Shown here one piece after another: positions 16,446-20,539 of a DNA stretch of 20,539 nt (the stretch's first letter is position 1; the number at the start of each line of letters is the position of its first letter). The stretch is taken from positions 1 to 20,539 of the IMG/VR virus record IMGVR_UViG_3300033233_000189. One strand, written 5' to 3'. The position numbers were made by a program, and so were the translations under genes. A model generated the notes under the pieces. The model was not told the DNA's origin. It was given only the letters and a program-made list of their open reading frames with translations, and made no database searches. This DNA comes from a virus.

Positions 16446-16840
16446 ACACACAATCAATTTGCAAAAAAATTGGCGACTCTGGATGCTATTTTATCTCATT
16501 ACTAAAACTTGTAAATGCGGATTATGCCGCTATTGGAATGTATCAAAAGGCGCTCGCGGCAAAGATCATCGATGAGGACTGCTTTGTGCAAGACCCTGCT
16601 GGGTTGCTGGCATTGGCGGCGGGCGGACAATGGGACGTCCGGCACGAAGATGCCAGCTATCAGACCAAGCGCAATGAGTGGGAAATCCTGCGCTTTGAAC
16701 GCAAAGAGGCAACAGTAACGTATGCGCACTTTGTCGTTGGCGATGGCTATGGGCGTGTCGCCTATGACCCTCTCGATGATTCGCGCACGGTTGCCGAGGG
16801 GAAACTTGTGTCCAAGCGTATCATCACGAGGCTGTCATGA
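16442..16840 (+). CDS. Putative cysteine peptidase / endolysin candidate (DUF261-like)
   Basis: The 132-residue protein starts at ATG 16442, overlapping the upstream stop; GGAGG at 16427-16431 fits. An N-terminal 'KKIGDSGCYFISLLKLV' puts a cysteine at a helix start, a later 'TYAHFVVGDGYGRVAYDPL' gives a histidine strand and an aspartate, the order of a papain/C39-like Cys-His-Asp enzyme. The pattern resembles DUF261 proteins known to me from spirochaetes and phages. Set between membrane proteins in the lysis region, it is the best endolysin candidate, although no signal peptide is present. Function is inferred. Confidence 0.6.
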   Translation: MNTQSICKKIGDSGCYFISLLKLVNADYAAIGMYQKALAAKIIDEDCFVQDPAGLLALAAGGQWDVRHEDASYQTKRNEWEILRFERKEATVTYAHFVVGDGYGRVAYDPLDDSRTVAEGKLVSKRIITRLS

Positions 16841-17205
16841 GCGCAGGCTATACGCAGGAGCAGGACGGTTCCAAGTCGATGCGCAGACTATTGGCGCTCT
16901 ACTATTCGCTCTTGTCGGGCGCATTGCTGATAATCGGGGCGCTATACGGCACAACGGCAGGTATCTATGGCGGGCTTGGCTGCGCGCTGGTGGTGCTAGT
17001 GCTGCTAGGATTGACGACTATCAGCGATATTAAAGGGATCAACTATCAAGCAATATTTAATGGTTCAAACTATCCGGAATCTCCGGATACTTCGCGCGGC
17101 GTAAAATCTGTCAGCGAACTACCAAAATTACGCCAAAATTTGGACACTAAACTGACAGAATTTAGTGGCTCTAATAAGGAAGAGCCATATAGGGCTGGAG
17201 ATTGA
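16837..17205 (+). CDS. Holin candidate with two membrane segments
   Basis: The 122-residue protein overlaps the peptidase stop as ATGA. Two hydrophobic segments are clear: LLALYYSLLSGALLIIGALYG (about 18-38, shown in part) and GLGCALVVLVLLGLTTI (about 46-62). The rest is a hydrophilic C-terminal tail with lysines (KLRQNLDTKLTEFSGSNKEE), so both ends are probably cytoplasmic, as in class II holins. Its position next to the peptidase candidate supports holin. The last 130 bases contain three perfect inverted repeats (see findings). Confidence 0.6.
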   Translation: MSAGYTQEQDGSKSMRRLLALYYSLLSGALLIIGALYGTTAGIYGGLGCALVVLVLLGLTTISDIKGINYQAIFNGSNYPESPDTSRGVKSVSELPKLRQNLDTKLTEFSGSNKEEPYRAGD

Positions 17206-17218
17206 TGTGGGAGGAACT

Positions 17219-17434
17219 ATGAAAATTAAGCTGATTTTTGATGATGGGTCGGAAACAGAAATTACTGAGCAGGGGTTGAAAGGGTTACTGGAAGTATTGA
17301 AGGATGAAAATAAAAAGGAGGTAACAATAATGCCATATGTTACCCCGTGGTATCCAAATACATATCCTTATACTACTTGGAAAGATTCAACCGGAACGTG
17401 CCATTATGAATTACATGTAGCGTATTGGAGGTAA
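17219..17434 (+). CDS. Small protein gene with a second internal start
   Basis: The 71-residue frame begins at ATG 17219 behind GGGAGG (17209-17214). The first half is a small strand-helix unit (MKIKLIFDDGSETEITEQGL). An in-frame ATG at 17330 has a stronger ribosome site, AAGGAGG (17315-17321) eight bases upstream, and would give a 34-residue tyrosine- and tryptophan-rich peptide starting MPYVTPWYPNTYPYTTW. The gene may make two products, or the N-terminal part may act as a leader. I do not recognise the family. Confidence 0.6.
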   Translation: MKIKLIFDDGSETEITEQGLKGLLEVLKDENKKEVTIMPYVTPWYPNTYPYTTWKDSTGTCHYELHVAYWR

Positions 17435-17435
17435 C

Positions 17436-17759
17436 ATGAATGACAAAATCGGCAAAGATATTGCTATCATTATTGCTTGTATTTTGCTTGTTGTCGCCGC
17501 TTTCGGCGCAATCGTCTATTCCCACGAGCTGGGAGCAGTTCGACGCCTTAATAGTGAGCTTGCGGAGCGAAATCGGCAGCTTGAACTCACAGCTAATGAG
17601 TATCAACAGCGACTTGACTCAATCGCAAACCGAGTTACAAGCGCTCAAAATGCGGTTAGCGGAGCGGGAGACAGCGTATCAAAACTTAGAGCAATCGTGG
17701 ACGCAATTGCTGCAATCTCAAAAGACTTGCGAAAGCCGCTTGCAGTCAATCAACCTTAA
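17436..17759 (+). CDS. Rz-like inner-membrane spanin candidate (frame A)
   Basis: The 107-residue protein has an N-terminal membrane segment (IAIIIACILLVVAAFGAIVY, about 9-28) and then a long coiled coil (RRLNSELAERNRQLELTANE). This is the classic layout of an i-spanin (Rz), which spans the periplasm to disrupt the outer membrane. GGAGG at 17427-17431 lies four bases before its ATG and eight before that of frame B. It overlaps frame B from 17440 to its own end. It starts one base after the previous gene's stop. Spanin function is inferred from topology; family membership is not proven. Confidence 0.6.
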   Translation: MNDKIGKDIAIIIACILLVVAAFGAIVYSHELGAVRRLNSELAERNRQLELTANEYQQRLDSIANRVTSAQNAVSGAGDSVSKLRAIVDAIAAISKDLRKPLAVNQP

Positions 17760-17826
17760 ATTTGGCGTTTCTGTTGCGATAAATTTGGCGCTTATCGGTG
17801 GGGTTCTATATTTAGTTTTCCACTAG
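17440..17826 (+). CDS. Signal-peptide/coiled-coil/TM protein overlapping frame A (spanin-like, frame B)
   Basis: The 128-residue protein, +1 relative to frame A, starts with a signal peptide (AKILLSLLLVFCLLSPLSA) whose likely signal peptidase I site follows A23. A coiled coil comes next (about 40-100, with 'LRSEIGSLNSQLMSINSDLT'), then a C-terminal membrane segment (FGVSVAINLALIGGVLYLVF). C16 is preceded by L-V-F, so there is no proper lipobox. An exported N terminus plus a C-terminal anchor resembles the topology of single-protein spanins, apart from the missing lipobox. Its stop is only eight bases before the next gene, and it fills the DNA after frame A ends. One or both frames may be translated. 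Confidence 0.6.
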   Translation: MTKSAKILLSLLLVFCLLSPLSAQSSIPTSWEQFDALIVSLRSEIGSLNSQLMSINSDLTQSQTELQALKMRLAERETAYQNLEQSWTQLLQSQKTCESRLQSINLKFGVSVAINLALIGGVLYLVFH

Positions 17827-17834
17827 GAGCAATA

Positions 17835-18614
17835 ATGCCAAAAACAGGTATCATTATATCCGATTTCCACTGCGTGCATCTTTTTGGCCTTACGCCACCT
17901 GACTATCAGATCAGCCCTGACGATGACCGACAATTAGGCAAGGCTGCCGAGTGGCAGCAAAAAACATGGGATTGGTATTCTGAGCAGGCAAAGGCTATTG
18001 GGCACATTGACCGGCTGATATTCAACGGCGATGCGATTGACGGTATAGGCGCAAAATCCGGCGGCACTGAACTCATCACGACCGACCGGCGGCGGCAAGT
18101 GCAAATGGCGAAAGCCTGCGTTGAGGCTTTTAGTTATGACGCTATTACCGTTATTCGTGGCACAGCCTATCACACCGGAGAGCAAGAGGACTGGGAGGAC
18201 ATTCTCGCTGACATGCTTGGTACACATGCTCAAGACCATGCTTGGTTAGAGTATGCCGGGTGCGTGCTGGATTTTAAGCATCACATCGGTTCGACAAGCG
18301 TTCCTGGCAATGCACCGCCATCCCTAGGGCGCGAGGCGATTTGGAACCTGCTCTGGGCGGAAAAACAGTTACAGCCAAGGGCAAACGTGATTATCAGATC
18401 ACACTTGCATACCTACTGCTATACCGGACAAGATGACTGGCTGGCAATTGTAACGCCGGCCTTGCAGGGCTGGACTAAATATGGAGGCCGAAGGATGAGC
18501 AAGACTATCTCCTTCGGCTTTTTGTATTTTGAGATTAGCGACAAGGGGGAATTTTTATGGCGACCGCATCTCCTAGTGCCGACCTTCGCGGCGGCGCAAG
18601 CAGAAGCACTATAA
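17835..18614 (+). CDS. Metallophosphoesterase (calcineurin-like)
   Basis: The 259-residue protein carries the metal-binding set of the calcineurin-like superfamily: SDFHCVH (D10, H12), NGDAID (D66, D69), 'IRGTAYHTG' (H113, where the usual GNH[DE] is altered to GTAYH), H149/H150 in DFKHHIG, and RSHLHTY (H190, H192). The fold should bind two metals and hydrolyse a phosphoester. Substrate is unknown; phage relatives may act on nucleic acids or signalling nucleotides. AGGAG precedes the ATG. The 3' end overlaps the next gene by 58 bases. Confidence 0.85.
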   Translation: MPKTGIIISDFHCVHLFGLTPPDYQISPDDDRQLGKAAEWQQKTWDWYSEQAKAIGHIDRLIFNGDAIDGIGAKSGGTELITTDRRRQVQMAKACVEAFSYDAITVIRGTAYHTGEQEDWEDILADMLGTHAQDHAWLEYAGCVLDFKHHIGSTSVPGNAPPSLGREAIWNLLWAEKQLQPRANVIIRSHLHTYCYTGQDDWLAIVTPALQGWTKYGGRRMSKTISFGFLYFEISDKGEFLWRPHLLVPTFAAAQAEAL

Positions 18615-18835
18615 AATTCGACGGCTCCGAAGAGGACTATCAGAGGATTTTAGAGGCTATACAAGCCCTTCCGGACAAAAACTCGCGGAGCATCAAATGG
18701 AATCCGAGGCTCGATGAGCTATTGGTCAAATATTATCCAATCAAGCGCAAAAAGGAATTGGCGCGCTTTTTTGGCGTGTCGGATCGCTCGCTGTATCAGC
18801 ACTACATGGAGCTGACAGAGGGAAAACATGAGTGA
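18557..18835 (+). CDS. Small helix-turn-helix protein
   Basis: The 92-residue protein starts at ATG 18557 behind AGGGGG, inside the end of the metallophosphoesterase gene. After a low-complexity N terminus, residues 50-86 read 'RLDELLVKYYPIKRKKELAR' and 'FFGVSDRSLYQHYMEL'. The latter is a convincing helix-turn-helix, with a basic first helix and 'GVSDRSLYQHY' as recognition helix. It is a likely DNA-binding protein: a late-gene regulator or a terminase-related factor are both possible. Confidence is good for the motif and low for the role. Confidence 0.7.
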   Translation: MATASPSADLRGGASRSTIKFDGSEEDYQRILEAIQALPDKNSRSIKWNPRLDELLVKYYPIKRKKELARFFGVSDRSLYQHYMELTEGKHE

Positions 18836-19139
18836 TTGTTTCATGGCGGCTGAGACAATGCAAGAAAAGATTACAAAGACCTGCAATGGTGTAGCGCGCC
18901 TGCTTATCGGCAAGAATGAGCGCTACGGCAATAGTGCTTTGGAGCCTATAAGAGTGTTTTCCAATGTTGACGCGGATGTTGGTCTCTTAGTGCGGCTCGA
19001 TGACAAGCTCGCGAGAATCAAATACGCGTCAAGTAACCATAAACCATTGCGCAGAAATGATATAGTCGATATGACAGGCTACCTGATTTTGTACTGCGTC
19101 AAGCAAGGATGGACGGATTTTGACGACCTGATTGATTAA
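18828..19139 (+). CDS. Nmad1-like (DUF1599-type) phage protein
   Basis: The 103-residue protein matches the pattern of a phage family related to Nmad1 (nucleotide modification associated domain 1): 'LLIGKNERYGNSALEPIRVF', then VRLDDKLARIKY, and 'RRNDIVDMTGYLILYC'. The 'KN..YG.SA', 'R.DDKL.R' and 'D..GYL' elements are all present. The biochemical role is not established. It is the last gene of the rightward late operon; it overlaps the previous stop and is followed by the repeats and terminator described below. Confidence 0.7.
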   Translation: MSDCFMAAETMQEKITKTCNGVARLLIGKNERYGNSALEPIRVFSNVDADVGLLVRLDDKLARIKYASSNHKPLRRNDIVDMTGYLILYCVKQGWTDFDDLID

Positions 19140-19143
19140 CTTT

Positions 19144-19213
19144 TATGCGCCGGCGTGTATAGTCTATGCGCCGGCGTATAGGCGCATATAAGGCGTGTAT
19201 AGACAATGTATAG
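19144..19213. repeat. Phased GTATAG repeats and a hairpin
   Basis: GTATAG occurs at 19157, 19176, 19197 and 19208, spaced 19, 21 and 11 bases, so roughly whole helical turns. Three copies sit in GCG(TG)TATAG. An 8-bp perfect inverted repeat, TATGCGCC (19165-19172) with GGCGCATA (19181-19188), overlaps them. Further copies lie at 19397, 19863 and 20317. They could be protein-binding iterons, for example integrase arm or regulator sites. Confidence 0.5.
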
Positions 19214-19233
19214 CTGTGCTGGCAGTCTCCAGC

Positions 19234-19265
19234 GCCCCGGTGCGCCTCCTCGCCGGGGCTTTCTT
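19234..19265 (+). terminator. Terminator of the late operon
   Basis: GCCCCGG (19234-19240) pairs with CCGGGGC (19253-19259); two more pairs extend the stem to nine with one G-U. TTTCTT follows. It lies about 95 bases after the Nmad1-like gene and is the first rho-independent terminator I can see after the terminase genes. Confidence 0.75.
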
Positions 19266-19292
19266 GATAATAGTGCCGTAGGGCATTATATT
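19264..19292 (+). promoter_or_regulatory. Promoter of the candidate small RNA
   Basis: TTGATA (19264-19269) and TATATT (19287-19292) are separated by exactly 17 bases, a good sigma-70-type promoter. It starts right at the end of the previous terminator. The predicted transcript start is near 19299, where the folded RNA begins. Confidence 0.6.
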
Positions 19293-19298
19293 ATAACT

Positions 19299-19374
19299 GA
19301 ATCTGATCCGTGCCCATGCACGGGGTAAGATTCCCCTGGCCCCGGCTGGCATAACTGCTTGTCGGGGCCTTTTT
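19299..19374 (+). ncRNA. Candidate structured small RNA, about 75 nt
   Basis: From the predicted start, GAATCT (19299-19304) pairs with AGATTC (19328-19333). This encloses a perfect CCGTGC-CCAT-GCACGG hairpin (19308-19323). A terminator follows: GGCCCCG (19338-19344) with CGGGGCC (19363-19369) and TTTTT. GGGG (19322-19325) could pair instead with CCCC (19333-19336). No open frame with a ribosome site is present. Promoter, compact fold and terminator together suggest an independent RNA; its target is unknown. Confidence 0.55.
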
Positions 19375-19375
19375 G
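19338..19375 (+). terminator. Terminator of the candidate small RNA
   Basis: A 7-bp G+C stem, GGCCCCG (19338-19344) with CGGGGCC (19363-19369), has an 18-base loop and is followed by five T residues. It is a strong rho-independent terminator. Confidence 0.7.
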
Positions 19376-19442
19376 TTAAGTAATTTACCCCATTTTGTAT
19401 AGTATTTTTCACAAAAAATCGCAAATATTTTTATTTTTCCCA

Positions 19443-19471
19443 TTGACAACCTAAGCGGTTAGGATTATATT
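19443..19471 (+). promoter_or_regulatory. Strong promoter with operator-like dyad
   Basis: TTGACA (19443-19448) and TATATT (19466-19471) are 17 bases apart. Inside the spacer CCTAA (19450-19454) and TTAGG (19459-19463) form a perfect dyad around GCGG, the layout of a repressor operator. It drives the two small genes that follow. No second copy of the operator is visible in the window. Confidence 0.75.
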
Positions 19472-19493
19472 GTATTCAGAAAGGATGAAAAAA

Positions 19494-19535
19494 GCCTGCG
19501 GGCGACAGAAGGGCGCCGAGGCCGGGAGGTAAATC
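19494..19535 (+). promoter_or_regulatory. Structured leader, copy 1
   Basis: GCCT (19494-19497) pairs with AGGC (19519-19522) around an inner GGCG (19501-19504)/CGCC (19514-19517) stem; GGGAGG and AAATCATG follow. The same layout occurs at 19868-19911, about 80% identical. In that copy the outer pair is GCCC/GGGC, a compensatory change. Confidence 0.65.
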
Positions 19536-19823
19536 ATGAAAGAGTTTATCAAATCGTTGACTGATGAAGAAAGGCTTGCCCTTGGCAAGTATTTTGTTGA
19601 TGCCATTGACGATGGTACAGATATTACAATCTCCCTAAAAGAAGCGATTCAAAATCTGCTCCTTGATAGTCTGAGCTATGACAGTGAAGGGTTTTACGAT
19701 TACATAGCTCGTACTGCCCAGCAAGTCATTGATGGTATCTATGAAAGCATAGATGAGATAAGAAAGGAATTCGATGGATTGGTGAAAGAATTTAGCCAAG
19801 ATCAAGATAATGAGATTGATTAA
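19536..19823 (+). CDS. Hypothetical 95-residue acidic protein
   Basis: I do not recognise this protein. It is acidic and helical, with no signal or membrane segment: KSLTDEERLALGKYFVDAID, then 'EAIQNLLLDSLSYDSEGFYD' and a C-terminal helix with 'IDEIRKEFDGLVKEF'. It lies directly downstream of the strong promoter and the folded leader, so expression could be controlled by the dyad and the RNA. GGGAGG (19524-19529) is six bases before the ATG. A regulator or antitoxin-like role is possible but not supported by motif. Confidence 0.75.
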   Translation: MKEFIKSLTDEERLALGKYFVDAIDDGTDITISLKEAIQNLLLDSLSYDSEGFYDYIARTAQQVIDGIYESIDEIRKEFDGLVKEFSQDQDNEID

Positions 19824-19865
19824 CGGCTGCTGGTGCGCAGGGCGGTTCGATTCCGCCCCGCCGTA
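19823..19865 (+). other. tRNA-like acceptor/T-arm minihelix
   Basis: GGCGG-TTCGATT-CCGCC (19841-19857) is an exact T-arm, with GGTTCGATTCC as B-box. The next seven bases, CCGCCGT (19858-19864), pair 6 of 7 with ACGGCTG (19823-19829), leaving an 11-base connector in place of the D and anticodon arms. There is no CCA. It could be the tRNA part of an att core, a tRNA remnant, or an RNase P-type processing structure. Confidence 0.5.
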
Positions 19866-19867
19866 TA

Positions 19868-19908
19868 GCCCGCGGGCGCGAAAAGGCGCCGGGGCGTGGA
19901 GGAAAATC
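19868..19908 (+). promoter_or_regulatory. Structured leader, copy 2
   Basis: GCCC (19868-19871) pairs with GGGC (19892-19895) around GGCGC (19875-19879)/GCGCC (19886-19890). GGAGG (19898-19902) and AAATCATG follow. Partner of the leader at 19494. Confidence 0.65.
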
Positions 19909-20235
19909 ATGGAACAGATCAAATACGGGCTTGAAGAAGTTGAGCTTGACCGTGAGCGAGGACTTGTTTACTCGCTCGACGGCGAAAGGTTCGGTGTTGT
20001 GGAAATCTGCCCGGTATGTGGGCAGGTTGTTGGGACTGGCTGCGCTTATCGAAGCGATGAGCCAGTGTATGAAATTGCGGGCGAGTACGCCAGAAAAGAA
20101 TTGGCTGAGCACATGAAAATCCATGAGGCCGCCAGGACATTGGGCAAGAAGGGCGGATCGATGAAGTCTGAAAAGAAGGCCGCCGCCGTTCGGGAGAACG
20201 GCAAGAAGGGAGGTAGACCACGAGACAAAAAGTGA
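19909..20235 (+). CDS. Small zinc-finger-like protein with KGG tail
   Basis: The start is ATG 19909 behind GGAGG; a longer frame from 19810 would run through the tRNA-like element and second leader, so I reject it. The 108-residue protein has a CPVCGQVVGTGC cluster and an 'EHMKIH' pair, suggesting one zinc site. Its tail, 'LGKKGGSMKSEKK' then 'ENGKKGGRPRDKK', is a basic repeat seen in many small bacterial and phage DNA-binding proteins; GRP is AT-hook-like. It is probably a nucleic-acid-binding regulator, co-transcribed with the 95-residue gene and followed by a strong terminator. Confidence 0.75.
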   Translation: MEQIKYGLEEVELDRERGLVYSLDGERFGVVEICPVCGQVVGTGCAYRSDEPVYEIAGEYARKELAEHMKIHEAARTLGKKGGSMKSEKKAAAVRENGKKGGRPRDKK

Positions 20236-20241
20236 TCAATT

Positions 20242-20266
20242 GCCCCGCTTCGGCGGGGCTTTTTTT
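20242..20266 (+). terminator. Terminator between the KGG gene and the integrase
   Basis: A perfect stem GCCCCGC-TTCG-GCGGGGC (20242-20259) with a stable UUCG loop is followed by seven T. It ends the rightward two-gene unit and meets the end of the minus-strand integrase gene, whose stop lies in the T-run. Confidence 0.9.
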
Positions 20267-20539
20267 ATATTTCCACCTCTCGCGCGACTTGCGAGAGGTC
20301 ATATAATTGGCGGTGCGTATAGTTATCTTGTATCGCCGCGCCCGACCAGCCGAAACTTGCCCGCAGAAGGTCATCTGGCAAGCCTTTGCCGCGTAGATAT
20401 GTGTTGAGACTATGCCGGAGCATATGGAGTGTCACTGATATATCGGCACGTTTCGCCGCGCGCTCAACCTCGGCAGACCATGCCCAATATGATAATGGCG
20501 TATCGCCTCCAAAGACAAAACCTGCCGGCTGTCGCAGGG
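20265..20539 (-). CDS. int: Tyrosine integrase, C-terminal part (5' end outside window)
   Basis: Reading the minus strand, the frame is open from the window edge to the TAA at 20265-20267, giving about 91 codons. It contains 'VTLHMLRHSLNTYLRGKG', the H-x-L-R-H box with catalytic H and R, then 'DDLLRASFGWSG' with the tryptophan that often replaces the second histidine, and 'NYTH' with the nucleophile tyrosine. Integration and excision of the phage DNA is the expected role. The N-terminal arm-binding and core-binding domains lie beyond the window. Confidence 0.92.
   Translation of the reverse strand, partial: LRQPAGFVFGGDTPLSYWAWSAEVERAAKRADISVTLHMLRHSLNTYLRGKGLPDDLLRASFGWSGAAIQDNYTHRQLYDLSQVAREVEI

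Noticed and set aside
19823-19865. A functional tRNA gene
   Set aside because: There is no room for D and anticodon arms and no CCA; only acceptor and T-arm features are present.
19810-19908. Longer start for the KGG protein
   Set aside because: The extension reads through the tRNA-like element and the structured leader. The repeated leader ends exactly at ATG 19909.
19919-20374. 151-codon minus-strand frame crossing the terminator and integrase end
   Set aside because: It runs through the KGG gene and a perfect terminator. The true minus-strand gene here is the integrase in another frame.

Overview
The window is the late half of a temperate, HK97-like siphovirus, either a prophage or an excised genome of about 50% GC. 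Almost everything from position 72 to 19139 reads rightward as one tightly packed late operon. A tyrosine integrase enters from the right edge on the minus strand. The host is not certain. Spanin-like lysis genes and a small beta-barrel-like protein suggest a host with two membranes. The putative lysis peptidase resembles DUF261-type proteins, which I associate with spirochaetes, so a spirochaete is a reasonable but unproven guess.

Layout. 72-2253: P27-type small terminase and large terminase. 2262-2690: an AT-rich cargo gene and spacer. 2691-8288: portal, prohead protease, HK97-fold capsid, connector, neck protein, tail terminator, a 53-residue protein and the tail tube. 8311-8890: tail assembly chaperone pair, probably joined by a frameshift. 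8892-16123: tape measure, a 978-residue hub/fibre with collagen-like segments, an AT-rich receptor and beta-barrel cassette, a pyocin-knob fibre and a fibre-assembly protein. 16125-17826: lysis region with a membrane coiled-coil protein, a Cys/His peptidase-like protein, a two-segment holin candidate, a gene with two starts, and two membrane/coiled-coil genes overlapping almost completely in different frames. 17835-19139: metallophosphoesterase, helix-turn-helix protein and Nmad1-like protein. 19140-20265: a regulatory zone. 20265-20539: C-terminal part of the integrase.

The least ordinary DNA is in two places. The regulatory zone holds phased GTATAG repeats, a terminator, a promoter-structured RNA-terminator unit of about 75 nt that encodes no protein, a second strong promoter with a dyad in its spacer, and two small genes. 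Those two genes share the same folded leader, with a compensatory base change, and a tRNA-like acceptor/T-arm lies between them. The other place is the pair of AT-rich insertions before the portal and before the knob fibre. Both end in the same short boundary sequence, whose copies differ only at every third base.

Working together, the genes package DNA (terminases, portal), build the capsid (protease, capsid) and a long non-contractile tail (851-residue tape measure, roughly 125-130 nm at 0.15 nm per residue), bind the host (hub, receptor domain, knob fibre) and lyse it. The right end holds control and integration functions. All functional calls rest on sequence reading and family knowledge; no database search was run.
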